From assembly GCF_026342835.1 (NCBI RefSeq), contig NZ_JAPEMI010000001.1, positions 620,001 through 684,000 on the forward strand: 64,000 bases of DNA, in the 5' to 3' direction. The translations under genes and the position numbers were made by a program. Position 1 is the stretch's first letter; the number at the start of each line of letters is the position of its first letter. This DNA comes from Streptomyces sp. NBC_00154. Lineage in GTDB: Bacteria > Actinomycetota > Actinomycetes > Streptomycetales > Streptomycetaceae. The notes under the pieces are model-generated. The model did not search any database, had not been told where the DNA came from, and was given only the letters and a program-made list of their open reading frames with translations. Shown one piece after another: positions 38,160 through 46,808 of the stretch.

Positions 38160-39002
38160 GTGCCGGAACCGGTCGATACGGTCGAGATGCAAGCGGCGCT
38201 GCTGCGGCTGCGCCGGACGAGCGGACTGCCCGTCACGTTCGGCGGACTGCTCTCGGACCCGCGCCACGCCAGGATCGTGGAGCTCAATGGTGCGCAGACC
38301 ACCGCGCTGCGCGGGCTCGTCATATCGGCCGGCAGCGGGCTGGGCGGCAAGTCGATCGCCCTGTCGCGGCCGTGCGCGGTGACCGACTACCCGTCGTCGC
38401 GGCACATCAGCCACGAGTACGACACCGCGGTCGCCGCGGAGGGCCTGCGCTCGGTGGTCGCGGTGCCCGTCGTCGTACGCCGGAGGGTACGGGGCGTGCT
38501 GTACGGAGCGCTGCGTGAGCCGCTCACCCTCGGGGACCGTACGTTCGACGCGGCAGTCGCGGCGGCCCGCGACGTGGAACAGGCCCTTGTCGTACGGGAC
38601 GAGGTGCAGCAGCTCCTGTCCGTCACGCGGGACCAGGTGACGGACCCCCGGGCCGCTCCGGGGGCCTGGGAGGACGTCCGCGAGGCGCACCGCGAACTGC
38701 GCGCGCTCGCCCCCAAGGTGGCCGACCCGGCGCTGCGCGAGGAGCTGCTCTCGGTGTGCGCGCGGCTGGCCTCGGCGTCCGGGGCGCAGGAGCCACACGG
38801 CCGTGAGGTGCTGCTGGCGCCGCGCGAGGTCGATGTCCTCGCCTGTGTGGCGGCGGGTGCGACCAACGCCGTGGCAGCCGGCCGGCTGGGCCTTCGACCG
38901 GAGACGGTGAAGGGCTATCTGCGCTCGGCGATGCGGAAGCTGGGGGCGCACACCCGGCTGGAAGCCGTGGTCGCCGCGCGCCGGGCGGGGCTGCTGCCAT
39001 AA
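38160..39002 (+). CDS. GAF domain LuxR-type transcription regulator
   Basis: 280 aa. N-terminal GAF-like sensor domain (about 20-150) with GLGGKSIALSRPCAVTDYPSS split by loops and LRSVVAVPVVVRRRVRGVLYGA. C-terminal LuxR HTH (about 220-275): LAPREVDVLACVAAGATN, LGLRPETVKGYLRSAMRKLG. GTG 38160. Divergently transcribed from the acyl-CoA ligase pair with a 110-bp gap, typical of a local regulator sensing an acyl or aromatic compound; that link is inference. Confidence 0.85.
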   Translation: MPEPVDTVEMQAALLRLRRTSGLPVTFGGLLSDPRHARIVELNGAQTTALRGLVISAGSGLGGKSIALSRPCAVTDYPSSRHISHEYDTAVAAEGLRSVVAVPVVVRRRVRGVLYGALREPLTLGDRTFDAAVAAARDVEQALVVRDEVQQLLSVTRDQVTDPRAAPGAWEDVREAHRELRALAPKVADPALREELLSVCARLASASGAQEPHGREVLLAPREVDVLACVAAGATNAVAAGRLGLRPETVKGYLRSAMRKLGAHTRLEAVVAARRAGLLP

Positions 39003-39015
39003 CTCGCGCGCCTGA

Positions 39016-39105
39016 CGTCAGCCGTGGCCACTGGCGGTGAAGCTGGCGGGTGCGGCGTATCTGGTCTTCCTGGGCGTTCACAACTGCTGGGCGCGCAAGG
39101 CGCTT
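39016..39105 (+). pseudogene. Fragment of a LysE-family exporter
   Basis: About 30 codons read PWPLAVKLAGAAYLVFLGV then HNCWARKAL, matching the helix of LysE/RhtB translocators around KxAGAAYLxxLG. There is no start before it and no continuing membrane protein after it. The flanking sequence to 39554 does not supply the rest. A decayed or recombined exporter. Confidence 0.5.
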
Positions 39106-39554
39106 TGGCGAAGATCGGCACGATTGGGTGTGCGGTGTGGATCTGCGGGTATACCCGGCGGGGCGTGCGTAACGTTCTCGGTGCGATCTGGGACGCCGGG
39201 TGTGGCGTCAGCAGTCGGGGCCCCCGCGTCACCAGCGAGATGGTTCGGGGCCTCCCCGTCGCCTCTGGCCACACCCACATGGCCAGGTCGTAGGGATTCC
39301 GCCCGCCCGGGACGGACCGCATACGGGATATGCGTCGCCGACCAGGACGCGAAAGCGGAGGACCAGTGCGCCCAACACCGTTCGGGGCGTACCGGTGAGC
39401 CAGGACTCTCTCCTGCTCACTGCCCAAGGAACGGTGCAGGCGTTCCGGCACCGCAAGGAGATGAAGCTGGGGGCCGTCCAGGCGTCGCCTGAACGGCCCG
39501 CGCGCGGTGATCTGTGGACGGTGGCCGCGACGGGCCGAGCCGACTGAACCCGGT
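39106..39554. other. Non-coding stretch, possible repeat or decayed DNA
   Basis: About 450 bp without a convincing gene. Both strands have open frames, but their composition is Arg/Pro/Thr-rich and not protein-like. One minus-strand frame (38915-39451) looks like the spurious ORF I recall seeing near dispersed sequence in other streptomycetes; this cannot be checked here. The plus-strand tail QDSLLLTAQGTVQAFRHRKE may be a remnant. Confidence 0.35.
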
Positions 39555-40724
39555 TCACTGCCCGAAGTCGATGAACGGCGCGAACCGGATCTCGTGCGCG
39601 GGTGCCTGCGTGGGCGCCGTCGTGGCGAGCATCCGCAGCCCCTCCTCCGTGACGGCGTCGCGCTCGGCCCGGCTGAGCTTCCCCAGCGCCTGCACGGTGA
39701 CGATCCCTTCGCCGCCGGGCTTCCCGCCGGATTTCGTGCCGGGCACGCCGAGTCGCCAGATCGCGGCGAGGAACCCGTCGACCAGCACGGTTCCGTACGC
39801 CTGGTTGCCGTTCCCGTTGCGTCCCCGGTACTGGAGCGGGATGACGCGCGTACGGTCGGCGTGGCCGAGCAGCACGTTGTCGAACTCGGGCAGGAAGCGC
39901 GGCGGGGCGGGAGTGTCCGCGTCGGGGCGGGGGGCGTCCGGCAGGTCGAAGAGCTCGACGCCGTTCTCGTCGCGGAAGGTGATCAGCTGCGGCCGCAGCC
40001 GTTCGAAGGCTTCCCGCAGCCGGGTCAGCCCCGCCCACATCTGCATGTCCTTCACGGAGGCGGGGCCGAACGCCCCGAGGTAGCGCAGCACGGTCGCGTC
40101 GGGTGCGGGCGTCGGCTCCGCCGGCCGGCCGAGCCAGTGCTCCGCGGTGGTCAGCGCGACCTGGCCGCTGCGGCCCCACAGCCCGCGCGGGGTGACCTGG
40201 ACCAGGGGCAGGACGCAGCGGGCTGCCACGGTCAGGGCCTGGGGGGCGGCGTCCGGCCACTCGGCGAGCAGCGCCTCGCGGATCTCCTTCGGGGTACGGG
40301 GCCGTTCCTCGACAAGCTCTCTGCCGAGCGCTGCGAGCCGGTCCGGATCCACACCGACGAGTCCGTTGCGGAACATCTTCAGCTCCCGGTCGCGGGCCGG
40401 CTGGACCAGCGGGCGCAGGGTGAGCGCGTCGTCGGCGGTGTGGGTGTGGATGGTGGACCGCAGGGTGACGATACGGACCACCTCGCGGGACTCCATCAGC
40501 CCGGAGAGTTCGGCCGACTCGAAGCCTTCGAGCCGGGCGAGGAGCTGGTAGTAGGGCGGCTTGGTGTTCTGTGCCTGGAGCCCGACGAGATGTCCGACGG
40601 CGTCCTTCGCGGACATCGGGCTCCGGCTCAGGAGCAGTTGGCGCGCCAGGGTGGCACGGCCCAGTGCGCGGGGCGCGAGCACGGGGGGCGAGGCGGGTGC
40701 GGCGGGGTGCGTCTTCGCGGCCAT
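39555..40724 (-). CDS. Winged-helix protein of the AlkZ/YcaQ DNA glycosylase family (HTH_42)
   Basis: 389 aa, full length for HTH_42 proteins. The segment AVGHLVGLQAQNTKPPYY places Gln50 and Gln52 as the Q-x-Q catalytic motif of AlkZ-type glycosylases, which remove bulky or crosslinked alkyl adducts. The tandem winged helices include ALGRATLARQLLLSR and RTPKEIREALLAEWP. The C-terminal beta domain ends RFAPFIDFGQ. ATG 40724. Function as a repair or self-resistance glycosylase follows family knowledge; no antibiotic cluster is visible next to it. Confidence 0.78.
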   Translation of the reverse strand: MAAKTHPAAPASPPVLAPRALGRATLARQLLLSRSPMSAKDAVGHLVGLQAQNTKPPYYQLLARLEGFESAELSGLMESREVVRIVTLRSTIHTHTADDALTLRPLVQPARDRELKMFRNGLVGVDPDRLAALGRELVEERPRTPKEIREALLAEWPDAAPQALTVAARCVLPLVQVTPRGLWGRSGQVALTTAEHWLGRPAEPTPAPDATVLRYLGAFGPASVKDMQMWAGLTRLREAFERLRPQLITFRDENGVELFDLPDAPRPDADTPAPPRFLPEFDNVLLGHADRTRVIPLQYRGRNGNGNQAYGTVLVDGFLAAIWRLGVPGTKSGGKPGGEGIVTVQALGKLSRAERDAVTEEGLRMLATTAPTQAPAHEIRFAPFIDFGQ

Positions 40725-40848
40725 GAACGGCACGCTACGCGGGCTTGCGGACATCTTCGGTCCGCAATTGTGCATCCCTCTCCCGGGCCGCCGCACCCGA
40801 GGACGGCAGGACCCGGGATTGTGGGCGGGCCGCTTGCATCATGGTCCG

Positions 40849-41730
40849 GTGATCAGTGTCCTGTTCGCCGTCCTGACCGCACTCAGCAACGGCGCCGCCT
40901 CCGTGCTGCAACGCCGCGCCGCCCGCTCGGTACCCGACACCGAGGCGATGCATCTGTCGCTGATCGGCCATCTGGTGCGCCAGAAGGTGTGGCTGGCCGG
41001 GATCGGCCTGGTGATCGTCGCCGCCGTCTGCCAGGCCACCGCGCTGGCCACCGGGCCGATCTCGGTGGTCCAGCCGATCTTCGTCATCGAGCTGCCGGCG
41101 ACGCTGCTGCTGGCCGGGTTCGTGATGCGGATCCGGGTGCCCCGTGGGGTCTGGTACGGGGTGGCTGCCGTGACGTTCGGACTGGCCCTCGGCATGGTCT
41201 CCGCCGCACCGGGCGGCGGCAGTTCCTCGGTACAGGACGAGGCGTGGATCCCGGCGCTGATCATGACCGGGATCTTCGAGGCGGCGCTGATCGGCGGAGC
41301 ACGGTCCACCCGGGGCAACCCTCGTGGGGCGCTGCTCGGTCTGGCCGCCGCGTGCGGGTACGCGCTCACCGCGGCCCTCATGAAGGACGCCATGGGGCGG
41401 CTCGGCGACGGCGGCGGAGCGGCCGCGCTCATGACGTCCTGGCAACTGTACGCCACCGCCGCCGCCGGGGTGGGTTCGCTGTTCCTCCTTCAGAACGCCC
41501 TGCAGGCGGGCACCCTGGTCGCGGTACAGCCGATGCTGACGCTGGGCGACGCGGTGATCAGCATCCTGTACGGCGTGACCCTGTTCGGCGAGTATCTGCG
41601 AACCGGTTGGTGGCTGCTCCCCGAACTGGTCGCGCTCACCCTGATCGCCCGGGGCTGCGTCCAACTGGCCCGCTCGCCGCTCGCATCCGGCAACGCCGTA
41701 CCGCCGTCGCGCGGCACCCGCGTGAAGTGA
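40849..41730 (+). CDS. DMT-family (EamA-like) transporter
   Basis: 293 aa, about nine to ten transmembrane helices in two repeats, with TGPISVVQPIFVIELPATLLLAG and QAGTLVAVQPMLTLGDAVISILYG as the paired loop motifs (cited as landmarks). GTG 40849. Families of this type export metabolites or drugs or act as Mg-like transporters. Divergent from the AlkZ-like gene; substrate unknown. Confidence 0.85.
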   Translation: MISVLFAVLTALSNGAASVLQRRAARSVPDTEAMHLSLIGHLVRQKVWLAGIGLVIVAAVCQATALATGPISVVQPIFVIELPATLLLAGFVMRIRVPRGVWYGVAAVTFGLALGMVSAAPGGGSSSVQDEAWIPALIMTGIFEAALIGGARSTRGNPRGALLGLAAACGYALTAALMKDAMGRLGDGGGAAALMTSWQLYATAAAGVGSLFLLQNALQAGTLVAVQPMLTLGDAVISILYGVTLFGEYLRTGWWLLPELVALTLIARGCVQLARSPLASGNAVPPSRGTRVK

Positions 41731-41747
41731 CGCCCGCCTGCCGGGCG
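41731..41747. terminator. Small hairpin between DMT and DUF2510 genes
   Basis: 6-bp stem CGCCCG/CGGGCG with a 5-nt loop in the 27-bp convergent gap. Confidence 0.4.
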
Positions 41748-41757
41748 GCGAAGCTCC

Positions 41758-42666
41758 TCAGGCGGTCTGCCCGGATCCCGACCCGGTACCGGAAGCGGCC
41801 TTGATGCCCTTCGTGATCTCGTCCATCACCGAGAGAGCGGGCGCCTTGGAGCTGATGTCGAAGCCGGAGCGCACGACGACCAGCATGTCCGCGGAGTGCG
41901 GGGACGGGAGGACCAGCGACTGCACGTACCCGTCGTCGCCCTTCTTCGTGACCACCTTCCAGCGCACCAGATAGCCCTTCTGGCCCGCGACGGTGACCGG
42001 CTCGGACTTGAGCTCCTGATGCGAGCTGATGGCGCCGTAGGCCTTGCCGCCGTAGGACTCCTTGGCGTTGACGGCGATGTCCGCCTTGGCTGCCGCCTCC
42101 GCCGTCCTCGCCGTGATCTTCAGCGCCTGGGCCGGGGCGGCGAACACTCCGCCGCGCTCGCACTTCTGCGAGGTGTCGGCCGGGCAGGTGTACGTGCCGG
42201 TGCTCACCGACGCACCGATCGTGGCCGACTGCCCCTTCCAGCCGTCCGGCACCGGAAGGCTGACGCCGCTCATCACGTCCGTCACATAGCCGTCCTCGGA
42301 CGGCGGCTGCTGCGGTTGCTGCTGGTCGGGCGCCTGGCTCCGGCCACCGCCGCCAGGACCACCCTGGCCGTTCTGCCCGCCGGGGAGACCGGGCGAGGGC
42401 GACGCGGCACCGGAGGAGGTGTTCTTCGTACGGCCGGAGTCGTCGGTCAGCATCAGGACGCCACCCGCGATCGCGGCGAGCACCACCACGCCGGCGGTGA
42501 CGCCGACCCCGATCCGGATCCGGCGGCGCCGGACGGCCGCGGGCGGCATGCGGAGCTGATCGGTCCACCGGCTCCCGTCCCACCAGCGTTCCTGGACGGG
42601 GCCTGTTCCTGTATACCCGGGGTCCGTATGCCAGCCGGGAGGGCTCATCTCGGTCACGACGTCCAC
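41758..42666 (-). CDS. DUF2510-domain single-pass membrane protein
   Basis: About 302 aa. N-terminal DUF2510 motif PPGWHTDPGYTGTG...QERWWDGSRWTDQ (about 9-38), one transmembrane helix (IGVGVTAGVVVLAAIAGGVL), a Gly/Gln/Pro-rich linker and an extracellular domain of about 180 residues with two Cys pairs. The extracellular part (VPDGWKGQSATIG ... ALKITARTAEAAA) resembles secreted actinobacterial proteins of unknown role. The start is GTG 42666; ATG 42648 is an alternative. Confidence 0.75.
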   Translation of the reverse strand: MDVVTEMSPPGWHTDPGYTGTGPVQERWWDGSRWTDQLRMPPAAVRRRRIRIGVGVTAGVVVLAAIAGGVLMLTDDSGRTKNTSSGAASPSPGLPGGQNGQGGPGGGGRSQAPDQQQPQQPPSEDGYVTDVMSGVSLPVPDGWKGQSATIGASVSTGTYTCPADTSQKCERGGVFAAPAQALKITARTAEAAAKADIAVNAKESYGGKAYGAISSHQELKSEPVTVAGQKGYLVRWKVVTKKGDDGYVQSLVLPSPHSADMLVVVRSGFDISSKAPALSVMDEITKGIKAASGTGSGSGQTA

Positions 42667-42888
42667 CGTAGAGGCCCTCCGTGAAAATCAGATGAAACCG
42701 CTTCACCGAATTCGGCCACGCCCCTTCCGCCCGGGACTCCCGCCCGAGGACCGTCCGACCGTGACCGGGGAGCTGTCGACCATGACCTGAGAGGTAATCG
42801 ACGCATTTTCCCCCGTCGGACATCGTGTTCCTCACGAGCAGCACAGGAGCTCGGCCGAGCGGCCGGGACATGACGAGAGGACAGCACG

Positions 42889-43257
42889 ATGACCGCATAC
42901 GAGGACGCCGTCCAGCGCTACTTCGTCGCCTGGAACGCGGCGACCCCCGAGGACCTCGCCAAGGCCGTCGCCGCTGCGTTCACCGAGGACGCCACCTACA
43001 CCGACCCGCTGGCCGACGTGCGCGGCCACGACGGGCTCGCCGCCGCGATCAGTGGTGCCCGTCAGCAGTTCCCCGGTTTCGAGTTCAAGCTGACCGGCAC
43101 CCCCGACGGGCACCACGGCATCGTCCGTTTCAGCTGGGACCTGGTCTCCACCGCCGATGGCTCGGCGCCCGCCGCCGGGTCCGATGTCATCACCCTCGAC
43201 GACGACGGGCGCATCAGCTCCGTCAGCGGCTTCCTGGACCGGGTCCCCGGCGCCTGA
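42889..43257 (+). CDS. SnoaL-like (NTF2 fold) protein
   Basis: 122 aa, the size of SnoaL-like polyketide cyclases and ketosteroid isomerase relatives. Visible: YEDAVQRYFVAWNAATPEDL, FTEDATYTDPLADVRGHDGL with the conserved Asp, and a beta-rich C-terminal half (IVRFSWDLVSTADGS). ATG 42889 follows GAGAGGA. Many such proteins are orphan small-molecule binding proteins; no pathway link here. It faces the truncated aldo/keto reductase. Confidence 0.8.
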   Translation: MTAYEDAVQRYFVAWNAATPEDLAKAVAAAFTEDATYTDPLADVRGHDGLAAAISGARQQFPGFEFKLTGTPDGHHGIVRFSWDLVSTADGSAPAAGSDVITLDDDGRISSVSGFLDRVPGA

Positions 43258-43264
43258 GCGGCCG

Positions 43265-43858
43265 CTACGCGGCCCGGGCCGGCCGGCGGCGCAGCGCGGG
43301 GTCGGACAGCGCGACCGGTTGGTAACCGGCGTCGCGGACCGACAGGTTGGTGCCGGGCGGCACGATCTTGTCGATCTGGTCGAGGACGTCCCGGCTCAGC
43401 CGCACCCGGTCCGCGCCGAGCTGGCCCGCCAGCTGTTCGAAGGTCCGCGGGCCGATGATGGCGGAGGTGACCGCCGGGTGCTCCAGGACGAACGCCAGGG
43501 CCAGCTGTACGAGGGTCAGCCCGGCGTCCTCGGCCAGCCGGGCGAGGGCTTCGGCGGCGTCGAGCTTGGCACTGTTCTCCGGGGACGCGATGTCGAAGCG
43601 CTCCGCCTGCCGTTCGGCGCGGCTGGAGACGGGCTGGCCGGCCCCCTTGCGGTAGCGACCGGTCAGCCAGCCGCCGGCGAGCGGGCTCCAGGAGAGCACC
43701 GCCAGTCCGTACCGCTGGGCGACGGGCAGCACCTCGCGTTCGATGCCGCGGGCGAGCAGGGAGTACGGGGGCTGCTCGGCCACGACGCGTTCGCGGCCGC
43801 GGCGCTCCGCGATCCACTGGCCCTCGACGATCGCGGACGGTTCGAGGTGGACGTACCG
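43265..43858 (-). pseudogene. Aldo/keto reductase, 5' part lost at the TnpB element
   Basis: About 198 codons of an AKR of the potassium-channel beta/YhdN-like group: RYVHLEPSAIVEGQW, PPYSLLARGIEREVLPV, SWSPLAGGWLTGRY, VLEHPAVTSAIIGPRT and a proper stop. The N-terminal third with the Asp/Tyr/Lys/His tetrad is absent. The coding sequence runs to CGGTACGT at 43858 and then meets the TnpB element's terminal hairpin. The missing N-terminus is not found beyond the element, so deletion accompanied or followed insertion. Confidence 0.8.
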
Positions 43859-44029
43859 ATTTGGCCTCCTCCCCCACATGAGTGTGGGGGATTCTCTCCC
43901 TGGCGTCCGCGTGTGCGGATTGCCTTGAGTCGGGTTCCTGGTTCCTTCCCACCCGTGGGTGGGGGTTGCGCACTGTGCCGGGACGAATCCCTGGTCTTAT
44001 CTGTGCTCCGCAGGCCTTTACTCGCGTGA
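43859..44029 (-). ncRNA. Candidate right-end (omega/re) RNA of TnpB
   Basis: 170 nt between the tnpB stop and the element end, with hairpins CCCACCC-GT-GGGTGGG (43948-43963) and CCCCCACA-TGAG-TGTGGGGG (43871-43890). TnpB elements make a guide RNA from this region whose guide is the flanking host sequence. Here that guide would start CGGTACGTCCACCTCGAA, i.e. AKR coding sequence. Structure is seen; expression is inferred. Confidence 0.5.
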
Positions 44030-45205
44030 TTACCGGCGCGAGGCCCCCGGCCCGGGGGTGGGTAGTACCGCTTGTTGGGCGGCGCGGATGCGCCGTCCCT
44101 CGGTTCTGATGTTGTGGCCCGCGTTGTGGTCCCGGTCATGCCGGGCGCCGCACGCAGAGCACGTCCAGGCACGGACGTGCAGGGGTTTGGGTCCGTCGCG
44201 GTGTCCGCAGGCGGAGCAGATCTGGGAGGAGGGGAAGGCCCGGTCGACCTTGGTCAGGGTGCGCCCATACCGGGACGCCTTGTACTCCAACATGGTCACG
44301 AAACTGGCCCAGCCTGCGTCGTGCACGGACTTCGCCAGCCGCGTGCGCGCCAGGCCCTTCACACTCAGGCTCTCCACACTGACCGCTTGGTTCTCGACGA
44401 TCAGCTTCGTGGACAGCTTGTGGTGAGAATCCCGGCGCGCATCCGCCACCTCCGCATGAGCCCGCGCGACCTTGACTCGCTGCTTGGTCCGGTTCTTCGA
44501 CCCCTTCTTCTTACGGGACAGGTTCCGCTGCTCGCGTTTGAGTTTCTTCTCCGCCCGGCGCAGAAACCGGGGCGAGCGAACGCGGGAGCCGTCAGCCATG
44601 ACGGCGAAGTGGGTCAGCCCGAGGTCGATGCCCTGGTCCCGGTCGAGCGGGGAGAGGGTCTCGTCGGCCGGGTCCGTTTCCACAACGAAGCTGGCCCAGT
44701 ACCGGCCTGCCGCATCCTTGATCACCGTCACCGTCGACGGTACCGACGGCAGGGCACGTGACCAGCGGACCCGCACCGGGCCGATCTTCGGAAGATTCAG
44801 CTTCCCGTCCACCGTGATCGACCAGCGGGCGTTCGCGGTGAACCGCACACACTGGCGACTGTCCCGCTTCGACTTGAACCTCGGTTCGCTGATCTTCAGA
44901 CTCTTGCGGGTGCCCTTGAGGCTCGCAAAGAAATTCCGGTACGCCGTATCCAGATCCCGCAACGCCTGCTGGAGCACTACCGACGACACTTCGCCGAGCC
45001 AGGATCGCTCAGGGGTCTGCTTCGCCTCGGTGATGAACCGCTTCGACAGCACAGCCGACGTCGGATACGGTGCGCCCCGCCGATACGCATCCCGCCGTGC
45101 CCGTAGACAGTCGTTGAACACCGTCCGCGCACAGCCGAACGCCCGACCGAGCGCAACACGCTGCCCTGGGCCGGGCTCGATCCGAAACGCGTAACGAAGC
45201 TGCAC
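44030..45205 (-). CDS. tnpB: TnpB RNA-guided nuclease of IS605-type element
   Basis: About 391 aa. N-terminal OrfB domain (AFGCARTVFNDCLRARRDA), RuvC-like nuclease with all three acidic residues: Asp in GIDLGLTHFAV, Glu in KLIVENQAVSVE and Asp in RHDRDHNAGHNI. Zinc-finger CSACG and CSACG between the last two motifs. So the nuclease looks intact. GTG 45205 begins the family N-terminus QLRYAFRIEP; the longer frame to 45304 is less likely. No TnpA in the window, so mobilisation would need one in trans. Confidence 0.95.
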   Translation of the reverse strand: MQLRYAFRIEPGPGQRVALGRAFGCARTVFNDCLRARRDAYRRGAPYPTSAVLSKRFITEAKQTPERSWLGEVSSVVLQQALRDLDTAYRNFFASLKGTRKSLKISEPRFKSKRDSRQCVRFTANARWSITVDGKLNLPKIGPVRVRWSRALPSVPSTVTVIKDAAGRYWASFVVETDPADETLSPLDRDQGIDLGLTHFAVMADGSRVRSPRFLRRAEKKLKREQRNLSRKKKGSKNRTKQRVKVARAHAEVADARRDSHHKLSTKLIVENQAVSVESLSVKGLARTRLAKSVHDAGWASFVTMLEYKASRYGRTLTKVDRAFPSSQICSACGHRDGPKPLHVRAWTCSACGARHDRDHNAGHNIRTEGRRIRAAQQAVLPTPGPGASRR

Positions 45206-45790
45206 ACACACGACCGTACGACAACCGGTCGACGGCCGTACGACAAGATCAGAACTGGCAAACAGTGCCCCTGCAAGCCATTCTCGCGCCGATATCGAGA
45301 CCATAGAGCATCACATTCTGCGCGCCTTGTGCGCACCTTGCACCCAGGGAGCCGCGCCCGAGGCCGGACACAGCAGGTGAAACAGCAAGTGCAGAGGCCG
45401 CCTACGCCCACACAACCGAGCGAACTCCCCGCCGAGGACGACAGCTTGACGTAGTACGCGTCAATCCACGCGTCGCCGTCCTGCGCGACGATCTCCGCTC
45501 CGACTGGGCCACCGCGAAATAGTGAAGGGCAAGTCTTCCCTCAACGCCGCGGCCCAGCTTAAGTCCGCTGTCACGAGCTTGATGCAGGGCGACGGTGCAC
45601 CGAAGGACAGCTTTCCGTCGGGCTTCGCACCGGCGACAGTTTGCGCCTGCTGAGAGCAGACGGCGAGGCCCAGGATCGCCCCCACCCCTGAGGGCGAGAA
45701 AGACCGGCCGCTGGCCGCATTGCGACGCCATCAGGACATTCCGCCCGCTCTCGCGCGATCATGCCTCCTACGCGACCCGCCGGCCGCGCG
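45206..45790. other. Left flank of TnpB element with frameshifted gene debris
   Basis: 585 bp with no intact gene. On the minus strand, GAILGLAVCSQQAQTVAGA then KPDGKLSFGAPSPCIKLVTA looks like the start of a small secreted protein, and in another frame EIVAQDGDAWIDAYYVKLSS continues plausibly. A frameshift joins them near 45510. No family recognised. This may be the host DNA that lay beyond the deletion. Confidence 0.35.
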
Positions 45791-46621
45791 CTATCCCTGG
45801 TCGGAGACGAACCTGCCGCCCTCCAGCAGGGTCTTGAGCGTCGAGAGGATCATGATCCAGCCGCCGCTGACACCCTCCAGCATCTTGCTGTCCGGACTGT
45901 CGAAGCCATCGTGCGTAATGGTCAGCTTGACGCCCATCGCGGCCTCCTCGGCGGGCTCGATGTCGAACGTGACCTTTGACCGCTCCTTGACCGCCTCGGC
46001 CCACTCCTCGTCCGACATGAGACCGAACATCTCGCGGTGCATGGGCTGCAGGGTGTGCCAGGTGTACGAGAGGCGCTTGCCGGGCTCCGCCTCCAGGACC
46101 CGCTGGCCCACCTCTTCGAACTCGCCCTCCGGGTCCATCCTCCAGCGGACCGGCGCGCCGACCTCCCAGGTCGACTCGGGGCCGTAACCGCCCATGTAGA
46201 TCTTGATGAACTCGGGGTCGATCAGCGCCTGGTAGAGCTTCTCCGCCGTGGTCTGGATGTACGTGACGTAGACGAACTCGGGCTTGTCCATGACCGGACT
46301 TCCTTCCGGTGTGCGTTCGAGATGGGACGGGACGGTCGTACGGCCGCGCTCGTACCGGCCGATCCAGCGGTCGGCGACTTCCCGGACGGTCACCGGGTTG
46401 AGGTGGTGGAGCTTCTCGCGGCCCCTGCGGACGGTGGTGACCAGCAGGGCGGACTCCAGGACCGCCAGATGCTTGCTCACCGCCTGCCGGCTCATGGCGA
46501 GCCCTCCGCTCAGCTCGCGCAGAGTCTGCCCGCCGCGCGCGTCGAGCCGGTCGAGGAGCCGGCGACGGCTCGGATCGGCGAGCGCCTTGAATATCGCGTC
46601 CATCGCCACCGCGGTCGCCAT
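45791..46621 (-). CDS. ArsR-type HTH fused to SRPBCC (AHSA1-like) domain
   Basis: 276 aa. Residues 1-105 are an ArsR winged helix (IFKALADPSRRRLLDRL, MSRQAVSKHLAVLESA); residues 111-276 are an SRPBCC/AHSA1 domain (MDKPEFVYVTYIQTTAEKLY, GYGPESTWEVGAPVRWRMDP shown as landmarks, WIMILSTLKTLLEGG). These are often two adjacent genes. The internal ATG at 46291 has GGAAGGAAG 8 nt upstream, so the second domain may also be translated alone. ArsR of this type represses its own operon; ligand binding by SRPBCC is unknown. Confidence 0.88.
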   Translation of the reverse strand: MATAVAMDAIFKALADPSRRRLLDRLDARGGQTLRELSGGLAMSRQAVSKHLAVLESALLVTTVRRGREKLHHLNPVTVREVADRWIGRYERGRTTVPSHLERTPEGSPVMDKPEFVYVTYIQTTAEKLYQALIDPEFIKIYMGGYGPESTWEVGAPVRWRMDPEGEFEEVGQRVLEAEPGKRLSYTWHTLQPMHREMFGLMSDEEWAEAVKERSKVTFDIEPAEEAAMGVKLTITHDGFDSPDSKMLEGVSGGWIMILSTLKTLLEGGRFVSDQG

Positions 46622-46808
46622 CGCCTCTCCGATCTCCTGGCCCCTGTCGCACTATAGGCAACCTTTTGGTTGCCCATCGAGTGACGGGCGGACGACCGGA
46701 GACCAGGGCGGTGGAACGATTTCTGGAATTAACCTCTGATGCCTTGTCATCGCCGGTTCTACGCGCATAGCTTGTGGCCTCTCATCACACTCTGAGGGGC
46801 AGCTCACC

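Larger units (their letters stand above)
43859..45205 (-). mobile_element. IS200/IS605-family element (IS1341 type), TnpB only
   Basis: Right end at 43859, fixed by the hairpin CCCCCACA-TGAG-TGTGGGGG (43871-43890) next to AKR coding sequence. It contains one tnpB and no Y1 transposase tnpA. The left end is not defined; a direct repeat CCGTACGACAA (about 45214 and 45236) lies beyond the TnpB start. Peel-and-paste type elements leave no target duplication and none was seen. Confidence 0.8.

Noticed and set aside
38915..39451. Long minus-strand frame over the LysE scar and regulator end
   Set aside because: Overlaps a well-supported regulator gene antisense and has non-protein composition; treated as spurious.
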